From positions 124,001 through 188,000 of the forward strand of contig JAOUHU010000001.1 in NCBI GenBank assembly GCA_029884455.1: DNA of 64,000 bases, read 5' to 3'. The notes beneath the pieces were generated by a model. That model did no database searches and was not told where the DNA came from. It saw only the letters and a program-made list of their open reading frames with translations. This document shows, in pieces, positions 1-9,868 of this stretch. The stretch's first letter is position 1. Every line of letters begins with the position of its first letter. Both the position numbers and the translations under genes were made by a program. Source of the DNA: Gammaproteobacteria bacterium (GTDB lineage: Bacteria; Pseudomonadota; Gammaproteobacteria; Steroidobacterales; Woeseiaceae).

Positions 1-92
1 TTCGTTGATGCGCCGCATTAAATCAAGCCAATTGAACTGTCAGGCAGGCTATACAGTCCAAGCTGCCAAAGCATTTTTTCAGGAACAAAATC

Positions 93-830
93 GTGTCGAT
101 GTGTGCTAAAACAGGCATGGCCATGAGTAAACAGCGCAACCTCTTTTTGCAACTGTTTGCGGCCGCTTGCATGTTGTTGGCGGCGGTCTCGATCCATGCG
201 GCCGATGATTTTCCGGGCGGCAAACCGGATCGTCGCATCATCAAGATGCAGGAAAAGGTCGACTCGCTGTTCGAAAAAGGCGACTACGAACGCGCGTATT
301 TCATATATCGGGAAGAATTGGTGCCGCTTGGCGACAAGTACGCGCAGTACATGGTGGGTTATATGACCCTGGTCGGAAAAGGCGTGCCGGGCGACTTGAT
401 TGCCGGGTCGGCATGGTACCGACTTGCCGCTGAGCGTGGCGACCCGGCATTTTTGCAGGCTAGCAACGAGGTCCTGCGTATACTCAGCGACGAGCAACGC
501 GAGCAGTCGGATCAGCGCTACCTCGAACTTCGGCGCGAATTTAGCGATGTCATGATTGTCGCCAAACTTATCGAGAATGACCTCGACGCGCTGGACAGCC
601 GTATCGACGTTGCCTCGATTACGCGCGATCTGGTCGGTGCGCAGTATTACAACAAGGATGTCTTGGCGAAGGAAAACGCCGAAGCCGTGGCGCGGGTTGA
701 GGATCGTTTGCAGTTTCTGATTGAGACTCTTTCAAAACCGGGTTTGCTCGCGGTCGAGGAAATTAATCGGGTTGACCAGATAGAGAGCCGCGCCTACGCC
801 TTGCTGCAGGCCTACAAGCCGCAGAATTAG
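93..830 (+). CDS. Secreted Sel1-like repeat protein, function unknown
   Basis: The product (245 aa from the GTG at 93) has an N-terminal hydrophobic stretch ending in a signal-peptidase-like site around AVSIHA/ADD, so it is probably exported. One Sel1/TPR-like repeat is visible at about residues 84-122 (pattern AQYMVGYM...GKGV...AGSAWYRLAAERGD). The rest is charged and probably helical. An AGGA 8 bases before the GTG supports 93 or the ATG at 99; the ATG at 123 would give a more standard signal peptide (MSKQRNLFLQLF). Sel1 repeats mediate protein-protein contacts, but nothing here gives a specific function. Its stop overlaps the stop of the convergent TetR gene by 4 bases. Confidence 0.75.
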   Translation: MSMCAKTGMAMSKQRNLFLQLFAAACMLLAAVSIHAADDFPGGKPDRRIIKMQEKVDSLFEKGDYERAYFIYREELVPLGDKYAQYMVGYMTLVGKGVPGDLIAGSAWYRLAAERGDPAFLQASNEVLRILSDEQREQSDQRYLELRREFSDVMIVAKLIENDLDALDSRIDVASITRDLVGAQYYNKDVLAKENAEAVARVEDRLQFLIETLSKPGLLAVEEINRVDQIESRAYALLQAYKPQN

Positions 831-1462
831 GCCACAGGTCGCAGCCCGCAGCTCAGAATTTCCGGGAATTCCTGCAGGACGCGGGCGGCGGTTCGTTGAT
901 CGCCATGAAACCACTTCGGTATCCAGTTGATTGCGCCCATGATGGCATTGCCGGTCATGCGGATGTCGCAGGGCGAAATGCTGCCATCCTCAATTCCTGT
1001 TTTCAGCAAAGCCTCAAAGCGCAGGCTGTGCAGCCGCGAAAATTCCAGTACCTGGTCACGATGCCGGGGCGGCAAAGACGGAATTTCGCTCATGATCGCG
1101 ATCGGGCCGCGATCGCCGAGCATGTATTCGAGGTGATAGCGAATATAAAGACGTACCTGGTCCAAGCCGCTATCGCCGTCCTTGATGGCGCGATCCATCG
1201 CGTCGCGACCGATGTCGGCGGCCCGCAAATAGCATTGATAAACCAGTTCTTCCTTGTTGCGCACGTAGTAATACAGGGCCGCATCGGTAAGCCCGAGTTG
1301 CCGCGCAACGTCCTTCAGGGAGGTGCCGCTGTAGCCCTTCTGGTTAAAGCAATGCGCCGCGGCCTTGAGCAGCCGGTCATGCTGTAGCTGGAACTTGGTT
1401 TCGTCCGGATTGCGCACCATGGTTTCGCCAACCTTGCACTTGTGATTTGCCTCAAACTGCAT
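827..1462 (-). CDS. TetR/AcrR family transcriptional repressor
   Basis: The N-terminal 70 residues form a classic TetR helix-turn-helix (FNQKGYSGTSLKDVARQLGL, then ALYYYVRNKEEL). The C-terminal ligand-binding half resembles the FadR/KstR2-type acyl-CoA responsive regulators. At 211 aa it is normal size. The gene is divergent from icmF-enoyl-CoA hydratase-acyl-CoA dehydrogenase, so control of that operon by an acyl-CoA ligand is the natural inference. A 20-bp palindrome sits directly against the start codon at 1462. An internal ATG at 1420 (MVRNPDET) with an upstream AAGG is a possible true start, which would put the palindrome in the 5' leader. Confidence 0.9.
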   Translation of the reverse strand: MQFEANHKCKVGETMVRNPDETKFQLQHDRLLKAAAHCFNQKGYSGTSLKDVARQLGLTDAALYYYVRNKEELVYQCYLRAADIGRDAMDRAIKDGDSGLDQVRLYIRYHLEYMLGDRGPIAIMSEIPSLPPRHRDQVLEFSRLHSLRFEALLKTGIEDGSISPCDIRMTGNAIMGAINWIPKWFHGDQRTAARVLQEFPEILSCGLRPVA

Positions 1463-1463
1463 T

Positions 1464-1483
1464 ATTTTAATCCCGATTAAAAT
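1464..1483. promoter_or_regulatory. Palindromic operator between tetR and icmF
   Basis: ATTTTAATC-CC-GATTAAAAT is a perfect 9-bp inverted repeat with a 2-bp spacer. It lies in the 111-bp region between the divergent TetR and icmF genes. Size and symmetry fit a TetR-dimer operator, and its position would allow control of both directions. Binding by the neighbouring TetR is inferred. Confidence 0.65.
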
Positions 1484-1573
1484 TTTTTCAATAGCGAAAC
1501 ATATTGATATTTATAGACTTTCCGCCAAAGACGCGGATCTTTCGGCTGTTTTTCTATCGGAGAAGTGGCGTCG

Positions 1574-4500
1574 ATGAGTACTGCAGCCAGTAATTTGCCG
1601 GGCACCTCAAAGCGTTCCGGCCCGCTGCGCTTCGTGACTGCGGCTTCACTGTTCGACGGTCACGATGCAGCTATTAATATCATGCGCCGCCTCATCCAGG
1701 CCCAGGGTGCGGAGGTTATCCACCTCGGTCACAACCGCAGTGTCGAAGATATCGTGCGTGCTGCAATCCAGGAAGACGCGGATGGCATCGCCGTCAGCTC
1801 GTACCAGGGCGGCCACATGGAATTCTTCCGCTATATCGTAGATCGCCTGCGCGCGCTCGGTGCACCGCATATCAAGGTGTTTGGCGGTGGCGGCGGCACT
1901 ATCACGCCGCAGGAAATCCAGGCGCTGATGGAATATGGCGTGGAGCGAATCTATCACCCGCACGATGGTATGCAGCTGGGTCTGGAGGCGATGATCAACG
2001 ATCTCGTGCAACGCACCTTGTCGGGCCGACGCCCCGCCGCGGTGCCACGCAAGGCGGCAGCGACCTCGGCAATCGAGATTGCGGCCATGATTTCGGCGCT
2101 GGAGGACGGCCAGATCGACGCATCGCACCTCGCCGCAATGCGCAAGGAATGGCAGATCAAGTCCGGGCAGGTTCCGGTCATTGGAATTACGGGCACGGGT
2201 GGTGCTGGCAAGAGCAGTGTCACGGACGAAATCCTGAATCGTTTCCTGGCCTGTTTCCCGAACAAGCGCATTGCCGTATTGGCCGTGGACCCAACGCGTC
2301 GCCGCACCGGTGGCGCATTGCTCGGGGATCGTATTCGCATGAATTCCTTACGCTCCGAGCAGGTATTCATGCGCTCGATCGCCACGCGTCGGCAACATCT
2401 CGCCACCAGCGAGATGCTTGGCGACCACATTCACTTCCTTAAGTCGTGTGGCTTTGACCTGGTAATCGTGGAAACGGCCGGCATCGGCCAAGGCGATAGC
2501 GAAATTGTTGATCATGTTGATTTTTCCGTCTACGTAATGACCAGCGAGTATGGTGCCGCCAGTCAGCTGGAAAAAATCGACATGCTCGATTTCGCCGACC
2601 TGATCATATTGAACAAGTTTGACAAGCGCGGCGCGGAAGATGCGTTGCGCGATGTTCGCAAGCAATGGAAACGCAATCACGTCGCATTCGCTGCCCGCGA
2701 CGAAGATGTCCCCGTCTACCCGACCATAGCGAGCCAGTTCAATGATCCCGGTATCAGCTGGATGTTCGTGCAGTTGTGTGCGCGCATGGTTGCCAAGAAG
2801 GGTCTCGATGCAGCGCAATGGACACCGCGAATCGATACGAGCGTCCGTGAACCACGCGCGACAGCACCAATCCCGGGGGCGCGAATTCGTTACCTGGCGG
2901 AAATCGCCGAACAGGGCCGCGCCATCAATGCGCATGCAGAGCGCCAGGCCGCCGCGGCGAGCCAGCTGCAACACCTGTATGAGGCGCTGCGGGCGATTTC
3001 CGATCCGTTGCTGCCCGATGGCCTGGCCAGCTATCCGGCCGCCGCACTGACCGGAAATGGCGACAAAAGCCTGCTGGTTCTGCGGCAGCGCTACCAGGAA
3101 ACGCTTGGCGAACTGGGTGCCGAGTCGCAGCAATTGCTCCGTGACTGGCCGGCGCGAAAAGCCGGTGTACAGAGTGAGCAATTCAGTTATACCGTGCGCG
3201 GCCGCGAGATTACCGGTAGTAATTATTGTGAAAGCCTGAGCCACCAGAAAATCCCGAAAATAGCAGCGCCCGAGTATGCTGACTGGGGTGAGTTGCTCAG
3301 GTTTTTGCAGAAAGAGAACCTGCCCGGTGGCTATCCCTATACCGGTGGCGTTTATCCGTATCGTCGCCTCGGCGAGGATCCGACGCGCATGTTCGCTGGC
3401 GAGGGAACGCCGGAACGAACCAATCGGCGCTTTCACTACCTGTCACAGGGACAGGATGCGGCGCGGCTGTCGACCGCGTTCGACTCGGTAACGCTGTATG
3501 GCGAAGATCCGCACGAGCGGCCGGATATTTATGGCAAGGTCGGTAATTCCGGCGTATCGATCGCCAGCGTTGACGACATGAAGAAACTGTACTCGGGTTT
3601 CGATCTCTGCGCGCCGACTACTTCGGTGTCGATGACGATCAACGGGCCAGCACCGATGATCCTGGCGTTTTTCATGAACACGGCAATCGACCAGCAGGTC
3701 GAAAAACACCTGCTTGAGTCCGGACAGTGGGATGCGGTGCAGCCGAAGATCGATGCGTATTTCGCTGGCCGCACGCGGCCACGTTACGAGGGCGAGTTAC
3801 CGCCGGGCAACAACGGCCTTGGGCTCGGCCTGCTGGGCATTTCCGGCGACAAGCTGGTGGACGCCGACACCTATGCAGATATCCGACAACGCACGCTCGC
3901 AGCCGTGCGCGGAACGGTGCAGGCGGACATTCTCAAGGAAGACCAGGCGCAGAACACCTGCATATTCTCGACCGAGTTCGCAATGAAGATGATGGGTGAC
4001 GTGCAACAGTTCTTTATCGATAACAGTGTGCGTAACTATTACAGCATTTCAATCAGTGGCTATCACATTGCCGAGGCTGGCGCGAACCCGATCAGCCAGC
4101 TCGCGTTTACCCTGGCTAACGGCTTTACCATCGTTGAGTACTACCTTGCGCGAGGCATGAACATCGACGATTTCGCGCCGAACTTGAGTTTCTTTTTTTC
4201 GAATGGCATGGATCCTGAGTACACGGTGATAGGCCGGGTAGCGCGCCGGATCTGGGCACGCGCCATGCGCGAGCGTTACGCTGCGAGCGCCAGGTCGCAA
4301 ATGCTCAAGTACCATGTGCAGACATCCGGCCGCAGCCTGCATGCGCAAGAAATCAGCTTCAATGACATACGTACCACGCTGCAGGCGCTGTATGCCTTGT
4401 TCGATAACTGCAACAGCCTGCACACAAATGCGTTTGACGAGGCAGTGACAACGCCGACGGAGCAGTCCGTGCGGCGTGCAGTCGCGATCCAGATGATCAT

Positions 4501-5011
4501 ATCGCGGGAGCTGGGACTTAACTTTTGCGAGAACCCGTGGCAGGGGTCGTTCATCGTGACCGCACTTACCGACCTGGTGGAAGAGGCTGTGTACCAGGAA
4601 TTCGAGCGCATTTCCGATCGTGGTGGTGTGCTTGGCGCCATGGACACCATGTACCAGCGCGGCAGAATTCAGGAAGAGAGTCTCTATTATGAAAGCAAGA
4701 AACACGACGGCTCGTTGCCGCTGATTGGTGTCAATACATTCTTGCCAAAGGCAGGCCAGGAGGACGAAGTGCACGAACTGGAACTGATTCGCTCTTCGGA
4801 CAAAGAAAAGCAGGACCAGATCAGGCACGTGCGTGAATTCCAGCAGACGCACTCAGCAGAGGGTGTGCTCGCGCTTGCCGAGCTGCAAGCGGTGGCCAGG
4901 CGGCGCGGCAATTTGTTTGCAACCCTGATGGAAACCGTCAAGTCAAATTCGCTTGGGCAGATTTCGGCAGCACTGTACCAGGTTGGCGGAGAATACCGCC
5001 GCAACATGTGA
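1574..5011 (+). CDS. icmF: IcmF-type fused acyl-CoA mutase (B12-dependent)
   Basis: This 1145-aa protein has the three-part IcmF layout. An N-terminal adenosylcobalamin-binding domain carries FDGHDAAIN near residue 30. A MeaI-like GTPase chaperone domain has its P-loop GTGGAGKSS near residue 210. A C-terminal mutase domain runs from about residue 560. IcmF enzymes interconvert isobutyryl-CoA and n-butyryl-CoA; some members act on pivalyl-CoA or isovaleryl-CoA. The position aligned to the substrate arginine of methylmalonyl-CoA mutase is Gln (KEDQAQNT), as in IcmF. The position aligned to its substrate tyrosine is Tyr here (GGVYPYR) where I expect Phe in typical IcmF, so the true substrate is open. 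I chose the ATG at 1574 because GGAG lies 11 bases upstream; the in-frame GTG at 1565 is too close to it. It leads an operon with an enoyl-CoA hydratase and an acyl-CoA dehydrogenase. Confidence 0.93.
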   Translation: MSTAASNLPGTSKRSGPLRFVTAASLFDGHDAAINIMRRLIQAQGAEVIHLGHNRSVEDIVRAAIQEDADGIAVSSYQGGHMEFFRYIVDRLRALGAPHIKVFGGGGGTITPQEIQALMEYGVERIYHPHDGMQLGLEAMINDLVQRTLSGRRPAAVPRKAAATSAIEIAAMISALEDGQIDASHLAAMRKEWQIKSGQVPVIGITGTGGAGKSSVTDEILNRFLACFPNKRIAVLAVDPTRRRTGGALLGDRIRMNSLRSEQVFMRSIATRRQHLATSEMLGDHIHFLKSCGFDLVIVETAGIGQGDSEIVDHVDFSVYVMTSEYGAASQLEKIDMLDFADLIILNKFDKRGAEDALRDVRKQWKRNHVAFAARDEDVPVYPTIASQFNDPGISWMFVQLCARMVAKKGLDAAQWTPRIDTSVREPRATAPIPGARIRYLAEIAEQGRAINAHAERQAAAASQLQHLYEALRAISDPLLPDGLASYPAAALTGNGDKSLLVLRQRYQETLGELGAESQQLLRDWPARKAGVQSEQFSYTVRGREITGSNYCESLSHQKIPKIAAPEYADWGELLRFLQKENLPGGYPYTGGVYPYRRLGEDPTRMFAGEGTPERTNRRFHYLSQGQDAARLSTAFDSVTLYGEDPHERPDIYGKVGNSGVSIASVDDMKKLYSGFDLCAPTTSVSMTINGPAPMILAFFMNTAIDQQVEKHLLESGQWDAVQPKIDAYFAGRTRPRYEGELPPGNNGLGLGLLGISGDKLVDADTYADIRQRTLAAVRGTVQADILKEDQAQNTCIFSTEFAMKMMGDVQQFFIDNSVRNYYSISISGYHIAEAGANPISQLAFTLANGFTIVEYYLARGMNIDDFAPNLSFFFSNGMDPEYTVIGRVARRIWARAMRERYAASARSQMLKYHVQTSGRSLHAQEISFNDIRTTLQALYALFDNCNSLHTNAFDEAVTTPTEQSVRRAVAIQMIISRELGLNFCENPWQGSFIVTALTDLVEEAVYQEFERISDRGGVLGAMDTMYQRGRIQEESLYYESKKHDGSLPLIGVNTFLPKAGQEDEVHELELIRSSDKEKQDQIRHVREFQQTHSAEGVLALAELQAVARRRGNLFATLMETVKSNSLGQISAALYQVGGEYRRNM

Positions 5012-5021
5012 GGCCCGGGGA

Positions 5022-5792
5022 GTGAGCGAAATTATCAGCTTTGACCAGCAGGGCGCGACAGCGATCATCACGCTGCGTCGTCCGGACAGCATGAACGCTT
5101 TCACCGCCGAGCTCCGCGCGGCGCTGCAAAAAGCGTTGCAGCGGGCGCACAACGACAATGCGGTGCGGGTCGTGATTCTTACCGGTGAGGGACGTTGCTT
5201 CTCCGCCGGTGCCGATCTGAACGACAGGATCGATCGTCCGGTGACCGACATCCTGTTGCATGAATATCGTCCAGTACAGGAAGCGATAGCGACGATGCCG
5301 AAGCCGGTAATTGCGGCAGTGGGTGGTTCGGCCGCTGGCATCGGCTTGTCCGTCGCATTGCAATGCGACTTGTTGATCATGGCGGAAAATGCATTCCTGT
5401 TATCGCCTTTCACGACAATTTCTCTGGTGCCCGATGGCGGCCTCAATTGGCTACTGGTACGGCAGCTCGGCTATAGGCGGGCATTTCAACTCAGTGTGGA
5501 ATCGGAACGCATTTCAGCGGAGCGTTGCGTTGCACTGGGCCTAGCCAATCGCGTGGCGCCTGCAGAGCAACTGCTGAGTGCGGCCCTGGAGTGGGCGCGA
5601 CTGCTCGAAAAACGTGCACCGTTGTCGCTGGCTGCTACCAAGAAAGCGATGCGATTCGCCGCGGACAATAACTGGGCGGTGTCGTACGAGCTGGAAGCGG
5701 AATTGCAGGGCAAGCTACTCGGCAGCGATGATAATCGCGAAGGCATTGCCGCATTTTTCGGCAAGCGTGTTCCCGAGTTCAAAGGCAGATAA
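5022..5792 (+). CDS. Enoyl-CoA hydratase/isomerase family protein
   Basis: The crotonase fold is clear: GEGRCFSAGADL for the first oxyanion-hole strand, VGGSAAGIGLSVALQCD for the second, and a C-terminal region typical of PaaG/PaaF-like hydratases (FFGKRVPEFKGR). It should hydrate or isomerise an enoyl-CoA. The GTG at 5022 gives 256 aa, normal for the family; a GGGG run abuts the start codon, so translation may be coupled to icmF, which ends 10 bases upstream. The exact substrate cannot be read from the sequence. Context suggests short or branched acyl-CoAs made or used by the mutase. Confidence 0.9.
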   Translation: MSEIISFDQQGATAIITLRRPDSMNAFTAELRAALQKALQRAHNDNAVRVVILTGEGRCFSAGADLNDRIDRPVTDILLHEYRPVQEAIATMPKPVIAAVGGSAAGIGLSVALQCDLLIMAENAFLLSPFTTISLVPDGGLNWLLVRQLGYRRAFQLSVESERISAERCVALGLANRVAPAEQLLSAALEWARLLEKRAPLSLAATKKAMRFAADNNWAVSYELEAELQGKLLGSDDNREGIAAFFGKRVPEFKGR

Positions 5793-5794
5793 GT

Positions 5795-6976
5795 ATGCGA
5801 AGAAATATTTTTGATGAAGAACACGATATGTTTCGTGATGCGGCGCGGAGTTTCCTCATCAAGGAAATAGGTCCGAATGCGGATCGCTGGGCAGAACAGG
5901 AGATTGTTGATCGTGAGGCGTTCCTGAAAGCAGGCGAACAGGGTTTTCTCTGCATGTGGGCGGACGAAAAATACGGTGGTGCGGGCGTTAGCGACTTTCG
6001 CTACGAGCAAATCCTGCTGGAAGAAAACGCCCGCTACGGTGATGTTGGTTTTTTCATTTTCCTGCATAGCAGACTGGTCGGGCCGTATATCGGCCAGCTG
6101 GGGACCGAGGAACAGAAAGCGCGCTGGTTACCGAAATGTGTTTCCGGAGAAAATATTCTCGCCATCGCGATGACCGAGCCAGGTGCCGGCAGTGACATTT
6201 CCGGAATCCGGACCAGGGCGGAAGACAAGGGCGATCACTTCCTGCTGAATGGCTCGAAGACTTTTATTTCCAACGGAATTCTCGCAGACCTCGTGATCGT
6301 TGCCGCAAAAACGGATGCCAGCAGCAGTCATGGACTGAGCCTGCTGGTGGTTGAGCGCGGTATGCCAGGCTTTGAACGCGGCAGGAACCTCAAGAAAATG
6401 GGCATGCACAGCCAGGATACGGCCGAGTTGTTCTTCAACAATGTCAAAATTCCAAAGCAGAACCTGCTTGGCGAACTGAATCGCGGCTTTTACCACCTCA
6501 TGCATTTTTTGGCCGAGGAGCGCCTGCTCAGTGCGATAGGCTCATTGGCAAATGCGGAGGCTGCTTTCGCGGTGACACTCGACTACGCAACCGAGCGCCA
6601 GGTGTTTGGGATGAAGGTGGCCGAATACCAGGTCAATCGGTTCAAATTTGCGGACATGCGCACGGAAATGGATGTGGCCCAGGCCTTCATTGATCGCTGC
6701 GTCATGAGCCACAACGCGGGCGAACTGACTGCGGACGATGCGGCCAAGGCAAAACTGTATGCCACCGAGCTTGAAGATCGCGTTACTGATACCTGCGTAC
6801 AGCTGCATGGCGGTAACGGCTATATGGACGAGTACCCAATCAGTCGTATGTATACCGCCGCACGCGTTTCGCGTATTTATGCCGGCAGTTCAGAAATTAT
6901 GCGCGAAATCATCTCGCGTTCACTGGGTCTTGACCCACGCAAGAAAGCGAAGAAGTCACAAGCCGATGCAGCCTGA
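5795..6976 (+). CDS. Acyl-CoA dehydrogenase
   Basis: This 393-aa flavoprotein has the usual motifs: AMTEPGAGSDISGI for flavin/substrate binding, FISNGILAD, a RQVFG..VAEYQ segment, and the C-terminal IYAGSSEIMREI region. The usual catalytic Glu position in the C-terminal loop is Ala here (YAGSSEI rather than YEGTSEI). Isovaleryl-CoA and long-chain dehydrogenases place their base elsewhere, so this is compatible with activity. The start is 2 bases after the hydratase stop, which indicates one transcript with icmF. It probably feeds electrons to ETF while oxidising a saturated acyl-CoA. The C-terminal tail is lysine-rich (KKAKKSQ). Confidence 0.9.
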   Translation: MRRNIFDEEHDMFRDAARSFLIKEIGPNADRWAEQEIVDREAFLKAGEQGFLCMWADEKYGGAGVSDFRYEQILLEENARYGDVGFFIFLHSRLVGPYIGQLGTEEQKARWLPKCVSGENILAIAMTEPGAGSDISGIRTRAEDKGDHFLLNGSKTFISNGILADLVIVAAKTDASSSHGLSLLVVERGMPGFERGRNLKKMGMHSQDTAELFFNNVKIPKQNLLGELNRGFYHLMHFLAEERLLSAIGSLANAEAAFAVTLDYATERQVFGMKVAEYQVNRFKFADMRTEMDVAQAFIDRCVMSHNAGELTADDAAKAKLYATELEDRVTDTCVQLHGGNGYMDEYPISRMYTAARVSRIYAGSSEIMREIISRSLGLDPRKKAKKSQADAA

Positions 6977-7104
6977 TGAAAGCGCGCTAGTTCAGGCGGT
7001 TAACTGCGAACGCGGGCATATCAACGGCCTGAGTACACCGCTCGAATAGCATTATTTGCCCGCAAGCTTTTTGCAAAAAAAGACTGGACCCGCGACAATC
7101 GCAT

Positions 7105-7182
7105 TGCACAGGGGTGGCCTTCGCGCCTGAGACCCATATCGGGAACCCTTATTACCTGATCCGGATAATGCCGGCGTAGGAA
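7105..7182 (+). promoter_or_regulatory. TPP (THI-box) riboswitch
   Basis: The leader holds the conserved thiamin pyrophosphate aptamer. GGGGTG opens it, GCCTGAGA is the pyrimidine-sensing loop, and ACCTGATCCGGATAATGCC then GGCGTAGGAAGG match the pyrophosphate-sensing half almost base for base. The 3' end of the aptamer merges with the AAGGA ribosome-binding site (7181-7185), 4 bases before the ATG at 7190. I see no terminator hairpin with a U-run between aptamer and start. Regulation is therefore probably by hiding the ribosome-binding site when TPP is bound. Confidence 0.93.
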
Positions 7183-7189
7183 GGAATTC

Positions 7190-9259
7190 ATGCCCACAAC
7201 TCTGCGACTCCCGCCGTTCATTGCCGCCTTTGTGCTCTTGGCGTCCTCGAGCACTGGCGCCGAGGTAATCGATGAGATTGTCGTTCGCGCCGATTTTCGC
7301 GGTCGTTCCGCAAGCGAGTTGCCGGCCAGTATTACGGTGATTGATGCGCAACAGATCGAAGAGCGCGCCGTGCAGCACTTCGAAGAGCTGGTCAACAGTG
7401 TGCCGAACCTGAACTGGTCCGGCGATGGTCAACGCAGCCGTTATTTTCAGATTCGCGGCGCTGGCGAGCTCGAACAGTATCAGGGTGCGCCGAATCCCTC
7501 GGTCGGATTTTTGATCGACGATATCGATTTCAGCGGTATTGGCAGCATCGCGACCCTGTTCGACATGCAACAGGTCGAAGTACTGCGTGGGCCGCAGGGA
7601 ACGCGCTATGGCGCTAACGCACTGGCGGGACTGATTTACCTGCAAAGCACGACGCCGCAGCCAGACTGGGCCGGGGTGGCGCAAGTTATGGTCGCCGATG
7701 ATGATGCCTGGTCTGCCGGGCTGGCTCTTGGCGGCGCGCTGAACGCCAATGAAACTCTGCTGCTGCGCGCCAGCTTGCAACAGCATCAAAGCGACGGATT
7801 TCGCAATAACGCCTACTTGCGGCGCGACGATACAAATGGACGGGACGAGGCTACTGCGCGCGCACGGCTGCGCTGGCTAGCGAGCTATAACTGGACCATC
7901 GACCTCACTTTGATGTACGCCGATATTGAGGATGGCTACGACGCGTTCGCTCTCGACAACAGTTTCACTGTGCTGTCCGACAATCCAGGCCGGGACGCGC
8001 AGCGCAGCACAGGTGCGTCTGCAAAACTGCTGTATGCAGGCTGGGAGGCGGTATCGCTGACCGCAATCAGCGCGGTTGCAGATTCAGACATTGACTTTAG
8101 TTATGACGCCGACTGGGGCAACGCCGATTCCTGGGCACCGGTCAGCTACGACTACATTTCCAGCAATCGGCGCGGACGGCAGACCTGGTCGCAGGAGTTT
8201 CGATTTGCAGCCGCACAATGGCTGGCGGGTGTATACGCGATGCGTCTGCAGGACGATCTGGATACTTCTGACCGTGGTGAATACTACGATCCAGCGTACG
8301 ACTATGCGGATAGCCTGAACTCCAGCATGCGAAGCATGTATGAGGCCACCAATGTCGCGGCATTCGGGCAGTACGAATTTGTGCTGGGGGCAAATACTCG
8401 CTTCAGCACCGGGCTGCGCGCCGAGCGGCGTGCAACGCAATACGTTGATTCAAATGGTTTGCGCGGGAATCCATCGGAGTCAATGTTTGGCGGCGAGCTT
8501 GCACTTCGCCACGATATCTCCGCCATTACCACGGCCTACCTGGTACTTTCGCGCGGCTACAAAGCCGGCGGCTTTAATCTCGGCGTCGTACCCGAAGGCC
8601 GGCGCGACTTTGCCGCCGAGCACATGTGGAACCTGGAAGCGGGGTTCAAATCGGCCTGGCTCGAAAATCGGCTGCAGCTTGATGCATCACTGTTCTTCGC
8701 GCGGCGCGACGAGCAGCAGGTTCGAACTTCATTCCAGGTTGATGCTGGTGACCCGGCTTCGTTCGTGTTCTTTACCGACAATGCGGCGACCGGCGTTAGC
8801 AAAGGCCTCGAAGCGGAATTGCGCTGGCAACCAGGAATGGCCTGGGAACTGTATGCCTCTGTCGGTTTGCTGGATGCCAGCTTCAATCGATTCGTTACGC
8901 CGCAAGTTGACCTTAGTGGTCGTCAGCAGGCACACGCGCCTGATTACAACCTGGCGATTGGCGGACGTTATGCGCATGCCTCAGGTTTTTTCGGCCGCGT
9001 CGATTTGACTGCGCGGGATAGTTTCTACTTCGATGTCAGTCACGATGAGCGATCCGAGGCATACGTGCTGGCGAACGCCCGCGTTGGCTTCGCGACCGAA
9101 AGTTGGTCGCTGCAACTTTGGGCGCGTAATTTGTTTGACCGCGAATACGCGGTACGTGGTTTCTATTTCGGTAATGAGCCTCCCGACTTTGTACCCGCGC
9201 TGTACGTACGGCTTGGTGATCCGCGCCAACTCGGTGTCAGCGTAGAACTGAATTTCTAA
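7190..9259 (+). CDS. TonB-dependent outer-membrane receptor, probably for thiamin
   Basis: The 689-aa protein has a signal peptide (about residues 1-24), then a TonB-box-like EVIDEIVVRA. A plug domain follows (ASITVIDAQQIEERA..., LRGPQGTRYGANALAG near residue 140), then a long beta-barrel ending in an aromatic residue (VELNF). The last third carries the usual NLFDREYAVRGF signature. It follows directly from a TPP riboswitch and is co-transcribed with PnuT and a thiamin kinase homologue. Thiamin or a thiamin derivative is therefore the most likely cargo. TPP-riboswitch-controlled TonB receptors are known from comparative genomics of gammaproteobacteria. Confidence 0.92.
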   Translation: MPTTLRLPPFIAAFVLLASSSTGAEVIDEIVVRADFRGRSASELPASITVIDAQQIEERAVQHFEELVNSVPNLNWSGDGQRSRYFQIRGAGELEQYQGAPNPSVGFLIDDIDFSGIGSIATLFDMQQVEVLRGPQGTRYGANALAGLIYLQSTTPQPDWAGVAQVMVADDDAWSAGLALGGALNANETLLLRASLQQHQSDGFRNNAYLRRDDTNGRDEATARARLRWLASYNWTIDLTLMYADIEDGYDAFALDNSFTVLSDNPGRDAQRSTGASAKLLYAGWEAVSLTAISAVADSDIDFSYDADWGNADSWAPVSYDYISSNRRGRQTWSQEFRFAAAQWLAGVYAMRLQDDLDTSDRGEYYDPAYDYADSLNSSMRSMYEATNVAAFGQYEFVLGANTRFSTGLRAERRATQYVDSNGLRGNPSESMFGGELALRHDISAITTAYLVLSRGYKAGGFNLGVVPEGRRDFAAEHMWNLEAGFKSAWLENRLQLDASLFFARRDEQQVRTSFQVDAGDPASFVFFTDNAATGVSKGLEAELRWQPGMAWELYASVGLLDASFNRFVTPQVDLSGRQQAHAPDYNLAIGGRYAHASGFFGRVDLTARDSFYFDVSHDERSEAYVLANARVGFATESWSLQLWARNLFDREYAVRGFYFGNEPPDFVPALYVRLGDPRQLGVSVELNF

Positions 9260-9868
9260 ATGCAGGCGGTCATTGCAAATCTGTTTGCTCAGGCAGAAGC
9301 CTTGTCGGTCGCGGAAACACTGGCAGTGCTGTTTGCGGTCGGCTATCTGATCCTGGCGATTCAGCAGAACATCTGGTGTTGGTTCAGTGCCGCGGCAAGT
9401 ACGGCAATTTTCTCCTGGCTGTTTTTCGATGTTCGGTTGTATATGGAGGCATTGCTAAACGTGTTCTATTTTGTCATGGCAATTTACGGATGGCATAGCT
9501 GGCACTTTGGGCGGCGTAATGGCCTTGATTTGATCGTAAGCATCTGGCCATGGAGGATCCATGGCATAGCCATCGCGGTGATAGTGCTGCTGAGCGGTAT
9601 TAGCGGCTTGCTGTTGCAGGCGCGAACTGATGCGGCATTCCCGTATGTAGATTCACTCACAAGCTGGGGCGCGGTCTGGGCGACATTCCTGGTCGCACGC
9701 AAAGTCTTGGAGAATTGGTGGTACTGGTTTGCCATCGATGCGAGCATGATGTTTGTTTTCTGGGCGAAGGGGCTTGAATTGACCGCTGTGCTATACCTCG
9801 CCTACCTCGTATTGATTCCAATCGGCCTGCGCAGCTGGACGCACGCATATCGCGAGTCGAACGCATGA
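9260..9868 (+). CDS. pnuT: PnuT-type thiamin transporter (PnuC family)
   Basis: This 202-aa inner-membrane protein has about seven hydrophobic segments and PnuC-family motifs (IQQNIWCWFSAA, YGWHSWHFG, WYWFAIDASMM). PnuC proteins carry nicotinamide riboside; the PnuT subgroup is assigned to thiamin because of TPP-riboswitch linkage. The start codon follows the receptor stop with no gap, and the 3' end overlaps the kinase by 4 bases (ATGA). Facilitated uptake followed by trapping through phosphorylation is the expected logic. Confidence 0.9.
   Translation: MQAVIANLFAQAEALSVAETLAVLFAVGYLILAIQQNIWCWFSAAASTAIFSWLFFDVRLYMEALLNVFYFVMAIYGWHSWHFGRRNGLDLIVSIWPWRIHGIAIAVIVLLSGISGLLLQARTDAAFPYVDSLTSWGAVWATFLVARKVLENWWYWFAIDASMMFVFWAKGLELTAVLYLAYLVLIPIGLRSWTHAYRESNA

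Noticed and set aside
2348-3436. 362-aa minus-strand frame within icmF
   Set aside because: Antisense to conserved mutase and GTPase sequence, without family motifs or ribosome-binding site.
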